64,000 nucleotides of DNA from the NCBI GenBank assembly GCA_047125605.1, contig CP138932.1:930001-994000 (forward strand). The letters run 5' to 3'. The position numbers were made by a program, and so were the translations under genes. Shown piece by piece: positions 17,533 through 26,487 of this stretch; within the stretch, counting starts at the first letter, position 1, and every line of letters starts with the position of its first letter. Below the pieces are notes generated by a model that saw only the letters and a list, made by a program, of their open reading frames with translations, was not told where the DNA came from and searched no databases. Origin of the DNA: JAKVBK01 sp022447275. Lineage in GTDB: Bacteria > Pseudomonadota > Alphaproteobacteria > Rhodobacterales > Rhodobacteraceae.

Positions 17533-18909
17533 CTAGAAAAAGTCTATGGAGACTTGGAGCAAGCGTTCAACTTCCGGAATGTCAGGCGTCATGGCGAACA
17601 TCACAAGGATGTCGCCTTCAAGAATACGCGTGGTTGCTTTTGGCCGCAGCACCTTGCCCTCGCGCCCGATGGCACCAACAAGCACACCTTCCGGAAACTC
17701 TGCTTCCCCAATCTTCCGGCCCGCCAAGCGGGACGTCGATAGGATCTGCGCCTCAATCACCTCAGCTTCGGCATCCCCAATCGAATAGACCCCGCGCACC
17801 CGCCCGTGGCGCACATGGCGCAGGATCGAACTCACGGTGGTGGCCCGTGGATTGATATAGGCATCGATGCCCAAGGGCCCCATCAGAGACAGAAGCGAAG
17901 GATCATTCACAAGGCAAATTGTCTGTGCATTACTGGCGGTTTTCGCGCGGACACTGGCGAGAATGTTCACTTTGTCATCGTCCGTCACGCACAGCACGGC
18001 ATCCGCGCGTTCGATGCCAGCCTCTGCCAGCAGGGAATCATCCAGCCCATCCCCGTTGAGAACGATCGTCCGCTCCAAGGCATCTGCCGCCCGCTCTGCG
18101 CAAGCTCGGTTGCGCTCGATTACCTTGGTGCGGATGCGGTTGGTGCTGCTCTCCAATGCCTTAGCAACGGCGAGGCCCACATTACCGCCGCCGATGATCA
18201 CCACACGCTCCTGACGCCGGCGCGTCTTGCCAAAAATCTCGAGGGTGCGGTCAATGTCGTTGCGGTCCGTGATCACGTAGATCTCGTCATTGGCAAACAG
18301 TTGATCGTTCGGCTCAGGCGCAAAAAGCGTCCCGTCTCGACGCACCCCAACAACGATGGCCCGCAGGGTCGAAAACAAGTCCGTCAACTGGCGCAAGGGC
18401 GTTCCCAGAACCGCGCAGTCTTCATCCAGCAGAAGGCCCAGAAGCTGCACCTGACCCCCCAGGAAATCTTCTGTATCGAAGGCCTGGGGCGCGTTCAGCC
18501 GGTGCAGCGCGGCCTCGGCCACTTCCTTTTCGGGGCTGATGACCACGTCGATCGGCACATGATCGCGGCGATAGAGATCAGAATAGATCGCTGTCAGATA
18601 GGATTGCGCGCGCAGTCGGGCGATTTTGCGCGGCACCGAAAAGACAGAGTGCGCCACTTGACAGGTGACCATGTTCACCTCGTCAGAGTGAGTGGCGGCG
18701 ATAATCATATCCGCATCGCGTGCCCCGGCGCTGTCGAGAATGTCCGGATAGCTTGCAAACCCGGAAATACCCTGCACATCAAGGCTTTCCGTAGCTCTGC
18801 GCACCAGATCGGGATTGTTGTCCACGACCGTGACATTGTTCTGTTCACCGGAGAGGTGACGGGCAATCTGCCAACCCACCTGCCCGGCTCCGCAAATAAT
18901 GACCTTCAT
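17533..18909 (-). CDS. trkA: Trk system potassium transporter regulatory subunit TrkA
   Basis: A 458-residue peripheral protein with two RCK (TrkA-N/TrkA-C) units. The first Rossmann motif is IICGAGQVGWQIARHL at residue ~4, and the second is VVIIGGGNVGLAVAKAL near 233. Each is followed by a TrkA-C ligand-binding domain. It gates TrkH in response to nucleotides. It sits between ntrX and trkH in the Rhodobacterales order ntrYX-trkAH-hfq. The 112-base gap before it (18910-19021) could hold its own promoter. Confidence 0.96.
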   Translation of the reverse strand: MKVIICGAGQVGWQIARHLSGEQNNVTVVDNNPDLVRRATESLDVQGISGFASYPDILDSAGARDADMIIAATHSDEVNMVTCQVAHSVFSVPRKIARLRAQSYLTAIYSDLYRRDHVPIDVVISPEKEVAEAALHRLNAPQAFDTEDFLGGQVQLLGLLLDEDCAVLGTPLRQLTDLFSTLRAIVVGVRRDGTLFAPEPNDQLFANDEIYVITDRNDIDRTLEIFGKTRRRQERVVIIGGGNVGLAVAKALESSTNRIRTKVIERNRACAERAADALERTIVLNGDGLDDSLLAEAGIERADAVLCVTDDDKVNILASVRAKTASNAQTICLVNDPSLLSLMGPLGIDAYINPRATTVSSILRHVRHGRVRGVYSIGDAEAEVIEAQILSTSRLAGRKIGEAEFPEGVLVGAIGREGKVLRPKATTRILEGDILVMFAMTPDIPEVERLLQVSIDFF

Positions 18910-19021
18910 GTCGGCCCGTCCTTGCCCCGTGTCGTATTCCTTGCCTGACAGACAAGCCAGCCGGGGTCAACGTCAAGCGTGCCGATAGGGGTGCGCCCAA
19001 TGGCCATCCCGGGACCGATGC

Positions 19022-20437
19022 TTACTGGGCGGCCACGTCGGCACTGTCCTCTTCCACATGGGCCACGCGGGCCCCTGCCTTTGAAGAGGTAACAACCCCA
19101 AGGCTTTTGAGCTTGCGATGCAGCGCGGACCGCTCCATGCCCACGAAGGTGGCCGTCCGAGAGATGTTGCCGCCAAAGCGATTGATCTGGGTCAGAAGGT
19201 ATTCCCGTTCGAACACTTCGCGGGCCTCGCGCAGGGGCAGCGTGGCAAGCGCGCCAGTGAGAACAACACGCCCGTCCTCGGCCTTGTCCGGGGTGGGTTC
19301 AAGTTCAGACGGAGAAATTGGCCCGTTGCCGTCCCCGAGGATCAGCACGCGCTCAATCACATTGCGTAGCTGCCGCACATTGCCCGGCAAAGCCATCGTT
19401 TGCAGCATCGCAGCCGCATCTTCACCCAGCGGACGCGCCGGCAGGTTTTGTGTCTCATTGAGGCCCTGAATGAAATGTCTTGCCAGTTCGGGGATGTCCT
19501 CACAGCGCTCTTCCAGCCCCGGCACCCGGATCGGAACAACATTCAAGCGATGGTACAGCTCCTGCCGGAAACTGCCTTCGGCAACGGCCTGTTCAAGATC
19601 GCGATTCGTGGATGAAATCACGCGAATGTCCACGTCGACCTTGTCTGTACCGCCCACCCGCTGGAACCGCTGCTCAACCAGAACGCGCAGAATTTTTGAC
19701 TGTGTACCCAGAGGCATATCTGCCACTTCATCGAAGTAGAGAATGCCGCCATTTGCCTCCTCCAACAGCCCGGGCTGGATCCCTTTATCGGCGTCTTGTC
19801 GGCCAAAGAGCACGTCTTCCATGCGCTCTGGCTCAATCGAGGCAGAACTGACGCATACGAACGGCCCGCTGCTGCGGTTGCTCTCGGAATGGATGTACCG
19901 GGCCGCGCTTTCCTTGCCCGAGCCTGCGGGCCCGGTCAGCATCACCCGCCCGTTCGAACGGGTTACTTTGTCGAGCTGACTTTTCAGTGCTTTGAAGGCG
20001 GTCGAATTGCCAATCATTTCGCCCGAGCCCGTATCGCGCCGCTTCAAAGCAGTGTTTTCCAGCCGCAACCGCGCAGTTTCCATCGCCCGGCGGATCACCA
20101 CGAGCAACTGGTCGATATTGAAGGGCTTTTCGATAAAATCATACGCCCCCTGCTTGATGGCCGCGACGGCGATTTCGATATTTCCATGGCCGGAAATGAT
20201 CACGATTGGGATGTCGGGATGCTCACGTTTGACCGTCTTGAGGATGTCGATGCCATCCATATTGCTGTCTTTGAGCCAGATATCGAGCACCATCAGCGCA
20301 GGTGGTTCGTCGGCGATGGCCGCCATGCATTCATCCGCCGTGGCTGCGAGCCGCGTGCCATAGCCTTCGTCCTTCAGGATATCGCCTATGAGTTCGCGGA
20401 TATCGCGTTCGTCGTCGGTGATCAGGATATCGCCCAT
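19022..20437 (-). CDS. ntrX: Response regulator NtrX (AAA+ type, without GAFTGA loop)
   Basis: A 471-residue partner of NtrY. The receiver domain has acidic residues DDE at 8-10, phospho-acceptor Asp52 and Lys104. The AAA+ domain has Walker A GPAGSGKE (169-176) and Walker B ILYFDE (232-237). A Fis-type helix-turn-helix (ISRTATFVGMERSALHRKLKSLG) lies near the C-terminus. Between FG (211-212) and the GG before Walker B there are only 17 residues, with no GAFTGA, so contact with sigma-54 is not expected. It follows ntrY by 45 bases. In relatives NtrYX responds to nitrogen, redox or envelope signals. Confidence 0.95.
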   Translation of the reverse strand: MGDILITDDERDIRELIGDILKDEGYGTRLAATADECMAAIADEPPALMVLDIWLKDSNMDGIDILKTVKREHPDIPIVIISGHGNIEIAVAAIKQGAYDFIEKPFNIDQLLVVIRRAMETARLRLENTALKRRDTGSGEMIGNSTAFKALKSQLDKVTRSNGRVMLTGPAGSGKESAARYIHSESNRSSGPFVCVSSASIEPERMEDVLFGRQDADKGIQPGLLEEANGGILYFDEVADMPLGTQSKILRVLVEQRFQRVGGTDKVDVDIRVISSTNRDLEQAVAEGSFRQELYHRLNVVPIRVPGLEERCEDIPELARHFIQGLNETQNLPARPLGEDAAAMLQTMALPGNVRQLRNVIERVLILGDGNGPISPSELEPTPDKAEDGRVVLTGALATLPLREAREVFEREYLLTQINRFGGNISRTATFVGMERSALHRKLKSLGVVTSSKAGARVAHVEEDSADVAAQ

Positions 20438-20482
20438 CGGAGTGCTCCCTCGCTGTGCATTCTTACTTGTTTCATCGTCGGT

Positions 20483-22738
20483 TTACTCCGCTGCATCTTT
20501 CACAACGGCTTCGCGAAGCAGTGAAATCACCGCCATCGCCCCGACATGGGTGTTGCCTTCAAAGACGGGCGCATCGACCAAATCGAGCGTACCGCCATGT
20601 TCTTCAATGATCTTTTTGACGATGGGCAGGCCAAGCCCGGTGCCTTTTTCACGTGTTGTCACGTAAGGCTCAAACAGACGCGCGCGATCGGCCGGCAGCC
20701 CGATACCGTTGTCCATGATCCGAATGTCCACGGCCCCGTCAGAGACATCCATTTCAACGCGCACCTCGCCCCGATAGCCATCTTTAGTGCCTTTTTCAGA
20801 CAGGCTTTCAATGGCTTCTCCTGCGTTCTTAATCAGATTAGTAAGCGCCTGGCCAATCATGGTGGGATCAAGAGACATGATCACCGGATCCTCCGGAAGA
20901 TCGGCCGTGAGCGTGCTGCCCAAAACCTGCTCCTGAAGCGTGACCGCATCCCGCAAAAGCTGGGTGATATCTGCGGCTGTGCGCTCTGGCTCCGGCATAC
21001 GGGCAAAGCGGGAAAACTCGTCCACAATCCGGCGCAAATCTCCGGTCTGGCGGACGATCACCCCGGTCATGTTTTCCAAAGACGCGGCATCTTCGCCTTC
21101 CAGCTTGCGCCCGAACTTGCGGTCAATCCGTTCGGCCGACAGCTGGATCGGTGTCAGCGGGTTTTTGATCTCATGGGCGATGCGCCGCGCAACATCGCCC
21201 CAGGCGGCCATGCGCTGTGCCGTAACCAGTTTGGAGACGTCATCGAAGGCCACCACATAGCCTTCAAGCCCGCCTTCCGCACTGCGCCGGGCCGCCATGC
21301 GTACCAAAAGCGTCTCCAGTTGTCCGCGCCGCGTCATCCGGATTTCAGCCTGTGCGTTGGCGCGGCCTTCCGTGCGCAATTGTTCCAGCAGGCCAGCGAA
21401 TTCCGGAACGGCTTTGGCGAGCCTGCGGTGGTGATCATCCCCCTCCTCCATATCGAGCAGGCGTAAGGCTGAGCGGTTCATGAACTCAACCCGGCCTTTG
21501 GGATCAAGGCCAATCACCCCAGCCGTCACCGACGAAAGCACAGAATCAAATAGGCGGCGTCGCTCTTCTGTCTTGGCGCTGCTTTCCAGCAAAGCGTCTC
21601 GCTGGCCTTTGAGCTGGTGCGTCATCTGATTGAAAACACGGCCCAGCATGGCGATCTCATCATCGCCCTCGTCTTCCTGCACCCGCACGGTCAAATCACC
21701 GCTGCCGACCTGTTGCGCGGCGCCAGCCAGCCGCCCGATCGGACGGGCGAGCCGCTCTGCAAACCACAGACCCACCCAGATCGACGCGAGCAGCAGGATC
21801 ACCGCAAAGGCCAGATAAAGCAGGCCAAACTGAAACAGAATACGCCCGCGGTCATCTTCAAGTTGCTCGTAAAGCCCAACGGTTTCCTGCGTTTCATCCA
21901 GCAACTGCAGGATAGAGCCATCCACCACGCGACTGACATAAAGATAATGGTCGGGGAAACCCTCTAGCTGGACAAGGGCGCGGAACTCGTTATTGGCCCA
22001 GTCCTCGATCACCACGGGCGCGCCGGTTGCGGCGGCCTCCATGTCCTGCGGGCTGGGTTTCTCAAAATCGAACAGGTATGAGCGCTCGCCACGAATGCGC
22101 AACTCACCTGCGCCGTTCACAATGAACGCCTCCCGCAGGCCGCGCTGTATCTGGGCTTGGCCCTGGGTTAGCAGTTGGCGTAGCTCTCCATCCTGAAGCA
22201 GGGGTTGCAGCTTGCGCGCGGCAGTCAGATAGCCAGCAAGGCCAAGGGCATCGTCAACAAGATCCTGACGCTGCTCTGTCTCATAGGCTTCCGCCGCCGC
22301 AAGAGAGGACCCCACCACGTTGCGCACACGGTCAGAAAACCATCCCTCGAGGCCAACGTTAATCGTCAGGCCCGCAAAAACGGCCACCAGCACCGTTGGC
22401 AAAAGCGCAATGCCAACGAAGACACCCGTAAGCCGCAGGTGGAGCCGAGAGCCCGCAGACTGGGCGCGCCGGTCTGCAATCATGCGCGCCACCCGCGCCA
22501 GCACCAGCGCCGCCAAAACCAAAACGTAGACGAGATCGAGCAGCAAAACCAAGCGCAAGGTGATGGAGGCACTGCGTTGGCCATAGGGCCCAAGCACAGC
22601 ATAGGTGGCCCCGGCCAGAACCGGCCCAAGTATCACCACAGCGATCGTTACCCACGCTTGCGTTTTGCGCGCACCGGCAAAGCGCACGATCCTGTCTAAG
22701 CTGAAGCCGTCGCTCACTGGTGCTTTTGCAACACCCAT
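20483..22738 (-). CDS. ntrY: Sensor histidine kinase NtrY
   Basis: A membrane-bound histidine kinase of ~751 residues. Two or three N-terminal transmembrane helices are followed by a periplasmic segment, another helix near residue 300, and a HAMP domain (ARPIGRLAGAAQQVGSGDLTVRV). A PAS domain follows, then the H-box AHEIKNPLTPIQLSAERI and the ATPase boxes (NLIKNAGEAI, DNGIGLP, GTGLGLPIVKKI). An in-frame GTG at 22777 is possible; the ATG at 22738 has an ACGGGG site upstream. It lies between ntrC and ntrX and should phosphorylate NtrX, possibly with cross-talk to NtrC. Confidence 0.95.
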   Translation of the reverse strand: MGVAKAPVSDGFSLDRIVRFAGARKTQAWVTIAVVILGPVLAGATYAVLGPYGQRSASITLRLVLLLDLVYVLVLAALVLARVARMIADRRAQSAGSRLHLRLTGVFVGIALLPTVLVAVFAGLTINVGLEGWFSDRVRNVVGSSLAAAEAYETEQRQDLVDDALGLAGYLTAARKLQPLLQDGELRQLLTQGQAQIQRGLREAFIVNGAGELRIRGERSYLFDFEKPSPQDMEAAATGAPVVIEDWANNEFRALVQLEGFPDHYLYVSRVVDGSILQLLDETQETVGLYEQLEDDRGRILFQFGLLYLAFAVILLLASIWVGLWFAERLARPIGRLAGAAQQVGSGDLTVRVQEDEGDDEIAMLGRVFNQMTHQLKGQRDALLESSAKTEERRRLFDSVLSSVTAGVIGLDPKGRVEFMNRSALRLLDMEEGDDHHRRLAKAVPEFAGLLEQLRTEGRANAQAEIRMTRRGQLETLLVRMAARRSAEGGLEGYVVAFDDVSKLVTAQRMAAWGDVARRIAHEIKNPLTPIQLSAERIDRKFGRKLEGEDAASLENMTGVIVRQTGDLRRIVDEFSRFARMPEPERTAADITQLLRDAVTLQEQVLGSTLTADLPEDPVIMSLDPTMIGQALTNLIKNAGEAIESLSEKGTKDGYRGEVRVEMDVSDGAVDIRIMDNGIGLPADRARLFEPYVTTREKGTGLGLPIVKKIIEEHGGTLDLVDAPVFEGNTHVGAMAVISLLREAVVKDAAE

Positions 22739-22833
22739 TGTGCCCCGTGATATTGCGCCGCGTTTGCGGCAACCCACTACATAGCGTGGGTCATCATAGA
22801 CACTGTCTCTGATTGGCCACGCCTGTGGCTTCT

Positions 22834-24210
22834 TTACATCAACTTGCGGCGGCGTGTCACGCGAATATCGAGATCGGTGATTTTCTTCCGCAACGTATTG
22901 CGGTTGATCCCAAGCAAATCAGCGCATTTCGCTTGGTTTCCACCAGTGGCATCGAGCGCGATCTCAATGAGTGGTATCTCAACCTCTTTCAAAATGCGTT
23001 GATACAGCCCCGGAGGCGGCAGAACACCACCATGCAGATCGAAATAGCGCCGCAGGTGCTTGCCAACGGAGGCCGACAGTTTCTCCCCATCCCCGCCGCC
23101 GACAAACGTTTCGATCTCTGGCTGATTACCCAGGACCTGCTCGACTTCAATCAAAGAGATTTCTTCTTCAGAGGAGGTCACCACCAACCGTCGGATCGTA
23201 TTTTCAAGCTGTCGCACATTGCCGGGCCAGCTATAGGCGCGGATCAGGTCCATCGCGGGCTCTGAAAAGCGGCGCGGCTGGGCGCCATCTCGTTCGGCAC
23301 GCGCCAGAAAATGATCCGAGAGCAGCGGAATATCATCGACACGCTCACGCAGCGACGGAACGTTAATCGCCACCCCGCCCAAACGATAGAACAAGTCCTG
23401 CCGAAACTGGCCCTCTTCCATGCGTTGCATCAAGTCGCCCTGAGATGTGGCCATCACGCGGGGGCTGTTCTCATTGAAACTGTCCAGCATGCGGACGATC
23501 TTGGCTTGCGCTTCGGCATCAAGATCACTGACCTCGTCAAACAAAATCGACCCGCCCCGGGCCTTTGACAGGATTTGGCTGGGCCCATCAACGCCTTCTA
23601 GATCAGAGGCCCCTGCCACAACAAAAGGCAAGGTCCGCCGGTCGGAAAAGTCGTGGATCGCGCGGGCAATCAGGCTTTTGCCTGTTCCGCTTTCGCCCGA
23701 AATCAGCACTGTCAGATCCGTGTTCATGACGCGGGCGACAAGACGATAGAGCGATTGCATCACCCCTGTACGCCCCACCAATGGCAGGTCATCCGTGGCC
23801 CTGTCCCCATCTGGCGCGGCCGAAGGGGCCTTGGCCGGGACGCGGCGCTTTTGATCGAGCGCCCGCGCAGCGCGCTTCATCAAATCAGGCAGATCGAAAG
23901 GTTTCGGCAGATAGTCGTACGCGTCCGCCTCCGCGGCTTGAATCGCCGTCATGATCGTGTTCTGAGCCGAGATGACGATGACGGGCAGTCCGGGCCGCTG
24001 CTGGCCAATTTTTGGCAGATTTTCCAATCCGTTACCATCGGGCATCACCACGTCAGAAATGACAAGGTCGCCTTTGCCTTCTTCCACCCACCGCATCAGC
24101 GTCAACAGGCTGGATGTGGCGTGAACCTTGCACCCGGCCCGCGTCAGGGCCTGGGTCAGAACAGTTCTGATCGTGCGATCATCATCAGCGACAAGGACGG
24201 TGCCATCCAT
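22834..24210 (-). CDS. ntrC: Nitrogen regulator NtrC, Rhodobacter type lacking GAFTGA
   Basis: A 458-residue response regulator for nitrogen assimilation. The receiver has DDD at 9-11, phospho-acceptor Asp53 and Lys103. The AAA+ domain has Walker A GESGTGKS (172-179) and Walker B SILFDE (221-226). The C-terminal HTH includes GGNQAKCADLLGINRNTLRKKI. The stretch between the two Walker motifs is shortened and has no GAFTGA, as in the characterised Rhodobacter capsulatus NtrC, which activates sigma-70 rather than sigma-54 promoters. Its ATG overlaps the ntrB stop by one base. Confidence 0.95.
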   Translation of the reverse strand: MDGTVLVADDDRTIRTVLTQALTRAGCKVHATSSLLTLMRWVEEGKGDLVISDVVMPDGNGLENLPKIGQQRPGLPVIVISAQNTIMTAIQAAEADAYDYLPKPFDLPDLMKRAARALDQKRRVPAKAPSAAPDGDRATDDLPLVGRTGVMQSLYRLVARVMNTDLTVLISGESGTGKSLIARAIHDFSDRRTLPFVVAGASDLEGVDGPSQILSKARGGSILFDEVSDLDAEAQAKIVRMLDSFNENSPRVMATSQGDLMQRMEEGQFRQDLFYRLGGVAINVPSLRERVDDIPLLSDHFLARAERDGAQPRRFSEPAMDLIRAYSWPGNVRQLENTIRRLVVTSSEEEISLIEVEQVLGNQPEIETFVGGGDGEKLSASVGKHLRRYFDLHGGVLPPPGLYQRILKEVEIPLIEIALDATGGNQAKCADLLGINRNTLRKKITDLDIRVTRRRKLM

Positions 24211-25298
24211 CAGTCTTCTCCCTCTTCATCCAAAGACGCAGTGGCGGGTGCTGCAGGCAGCGAAAGGCGAAATGTTGTGCGCCCCGGGCTGCTGTCCACG
24301 CTGATCCACCCGCCGTGGTCAGCTATGATTTTCGAGACCAGCGCCAGACCAAGGCCCGTGCCGTTCTCTTTGCCCGATACAAAGGGCTCAAAAATATCTT
24401 CTGCGATCTCGTCTGGCAGACCAGGTCCGTTGTCCGTGATCTCCACCTGCAGGGGCAGGCGCGCTGTTTCCCCGCCCTTCCGCCGCACACGAAGCGATGG
24501 ATCATAGAAAGTGCGAAGCCTAATAATCCCACTATCATCAAGCGCTTCCGCTGCGTTCTTAATTAGATTTAGGAACACTTGCAGAATTTGATCCCCGTCC
24601 ACAAAAGTGGCGGGCAACGACGGATCGTAGTTTTCAGTAAAGGTAACATGGGCCGCATAGCTGATCCGCGCGGAGCGGCAAGCGCGATCCAAAAGATCAT
24701 GCAGATTAACAGGTTTGCAAACCGGCGGACGCAGATTGCCAAACTGCTCCACCTGCTCAAGCAGTTGCACGATCCTTCGGCTCTCAGCCACGATAAGGTC
24801 AGTCAACTCAAGGTCTTCTGGCGGTAAGTTCATGGAAAGCAGCTGTGCAGCACCCGTTATGCCCGCCAGAGGGTTTTTGATCTCATGGGCGAGCATCTCG
24901 GACATGCCAATCGCCGATTTCGCGGCCGTCTCTGACTGCTGTGCGCGCGCAATACGCCCTGCAATCTGATGTGGGGTGATCAAGAAGAGCACCGCCTCTT
25001 CATCCGTGTGCACCGGAGCAATCTGCACGGTGCAGATTTGGGACGGCCTGTCTCCGGTACCGACCTCAACGCCATTGAGAAAGAGCGGGGATCGATCCCG
25101 GCGGATGCGGGAAAATGCTTCCTCGAGCGGCGCGTTTATCATCAGCCGATCCCAAACAGGCTGGCCAATCAACTGTCGCTGGGTTGCGTTCATGAAGGCC
25201 TCGGCAGCCGAGTTCAGCTCCACGATCCGGTTGTTGCCATCTACAAGGATCAAGGGAGCCGGCAATGCCGCAATCAAGGAGTGTGCGTCAACGGTCAT
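24210..25298 (-). CDS. ntrB: Nitrogen sensor histidine kinase NtrB
   Basis: A cytosolic 362-residue kinase/phosphatase that controls NtrC according to PII status. The N-terminal PAS domain spans residues ~5-110. The H-box MLAHEIKNPLAG has the phospho-acceptor His138. Catalytic boxes NLIKNAAEAL, DNGPGLP and GTGLGLALVSKI follow. There is no membrane segment, as expected for NtrB. Its start overlaps the dusB stop by 4 bases and its stop overlaps the ntrC start, giving a tightly coupled dusB-ntrB-ntrC unit. Confidence 0.96.
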   Translation of the reverse strand: MTVDAHSLIAALPAPLILVDGNNRIVELNSAAEAFMNATQRQLIGQPVWDRLMINAPLEEAFSRIRRDRSPLFLNGVEVGTGDRPSQICTVQIAPVHTDEEAVLFLITPHQIAGRIARAQQSETAAKSAIGMSEMLAHEIKNPLAGITGAAQLLSMNLPPEDLELTDLIVAESRRIVQLLEQVEQFGNLRPPVCKPVNLHDLLDRACRSARISYAAHVTFTENYDPSLPATFVDGDQILQVFLNLIKNAAEALDDSGIIRLRTFYDPSLRVRRKGGETARLPLQVEITDNGPGLPDEIAEDIFEPFVSGKENGTGLGLALVSKIIADHGGWISVDSSPGRTTFRLSLPAAPATASLDEEGED

Positions 25299-26293
25299 GC
25301 CGCCACCTCGCGCGGGGCTGAGGGTGCAGCGCCCAGCGCGGCTTCCAGCGCAGTCAGCACAGCCTTTGGCTGCGTTTCCGTCAACACCGCGCGCCGCAGT
25401 GTTTTGTCATGGATGTCGGCGGTATCGAGATACCAGCCCAAGTGTTTGCGCGCGACGCGAATGCCGAGATCAGCTCCGTAAAAGGCGAGCATGTCTTCGT
25501 AATGTTCGCAGGCCAACGCAGCAAGGCCCGTGCGATCCGGCAGGTCGGGCGCGGGTGCGCCGTACAGCACATGGGCAATTTCGGCCAAAACCCATGGCTT
25601 GCCCTGTGCACCACGCCCAATCATGACGCCATCGGCCCCTGATTGCTCCAGCGCGATCCGGGCTGTTTCTGAGTTCTTTATGTCTCCATTCACGATAACC
25701 GGGATATCCACCGCGGATTTCACTGCCGCCACCGCCGCCCAGTTGGCCTGCCCTTTGTAGAATTGGCAGCGCGTGCGGCCATGGATCACGATCCGCTGGA
25801 TGCCTTCTTCGGCAGCTGATTTGGCAAGGCTGGGGGCGGAAATCGAGTCGTCATCCCAACCGAGGCGCGTCTTGAGTGTTATGGGGATATCTACAGCGCC
25901 AATCACGGCCGCGATCAGGCGCATCGCCAGATCCGGCTCCCGCATCAAGGCCGCACCAGACAAGCCCGAGGTCACCTTTTTGGCGGGGCATCCCATGTTA
26001 ATGTCGATCTGGGCAGCGCCTTGGTCGGCGACGACGCGCGCGGCTTCGGCCATCCAATAGGGGTCGCGCCCGGCCAGTTGCACTGCGGTGCGTTGACGAT
26101 CGAGGCCAAGCTCTGCCCGATCACGCACAGAGGCCTTTGCTTGCACCATTTCCTGGCTGGCCACCATTTCAGACACCACCAAGCCAGCCCCGAAGCGCAG
26201 CACGAGATCGCGAAACGGCCGATCCGTAATGCCCGCCATTGGAGCCAACAGCACCGGTGGGTTTGGTAGCAAATGCGCCGATGAAAATGTCAA
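25295..26293 (-). CDS. dusB: tRNA-dihydrouridine synthase DusB (NifR3), probable TTG start
   Basis: A flavoenzyme of ~332 residues reducing uridines in tRNA D-loops. Motifs are VLLAPMAGITDRPFR near the N-terminus, the catalytic-Cys segment IDINMGCPAKKVTSGLSGAALM, VIVNGDI and the MIGRGAQGKPW FMN-phosphate site. No ATG lies close to the fold; TTG at 26293 gives the family length and has AAGGA 8 bases upstream. It heads the operon with ntrB, the classical nifR3-ntrBC arrangement. It is divergent from ispDF; the gap 26294-26487 carries the promoters for both. Confidence 0.93.
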   Translation of the reverse strand: MTFSSAHLLPNPPVLLAPMAGITDRPFRDLVLRFGAGLVVSEMVASQEMVQAKASVRDRAELGLDRQRTAVQLAGRDPYWMAEAARVVADQGAAQIDINMGCPAKKVTSGLSGAALMREPDLAMRLIAAVIGAVDIPITLKTRLGWDDDSISAPSLAKSAAEEGIQRIVIHGRTRCQFYKGQANWAAVAAVKSAVDIPVIVNGDIKNSETARIALEQSGADGVMIGRGAQGKPWVLAEIAHVLYGAPAPDLPDRTGLAALACEHYEDMLAFYGADLGIRVARKHLGWYLDTADIHDKTLRRAVLTETQPKAVLTALEAALGAAPSAPREVAA

Positions 26294-26487
26294 ATGCCTA
26301 ATCCTTGTGCACCTGATTGGCTTATCGGGATTTGATCCGGCCCTGCCAAGCTTCAGAGAGCCAAGAGCGCGGATCAAACAATCATTTGCACAATAAATAG
26401 GCAAATATGCCCCTTTTGGGAAGGGCATTGCCCTGCAATGCTGCAAAGCCTACACGGTGTTCTATGGAAGATCGGACAAATTCCCCC

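Noticed and set aside
26288..26293. TTGACA on the minus strand at the dusB start as a -35 box
   Set aside because: The hexamer coincides with the likely TTG start codon, so a promoter there would lie inside the gene; treated as coincidence.
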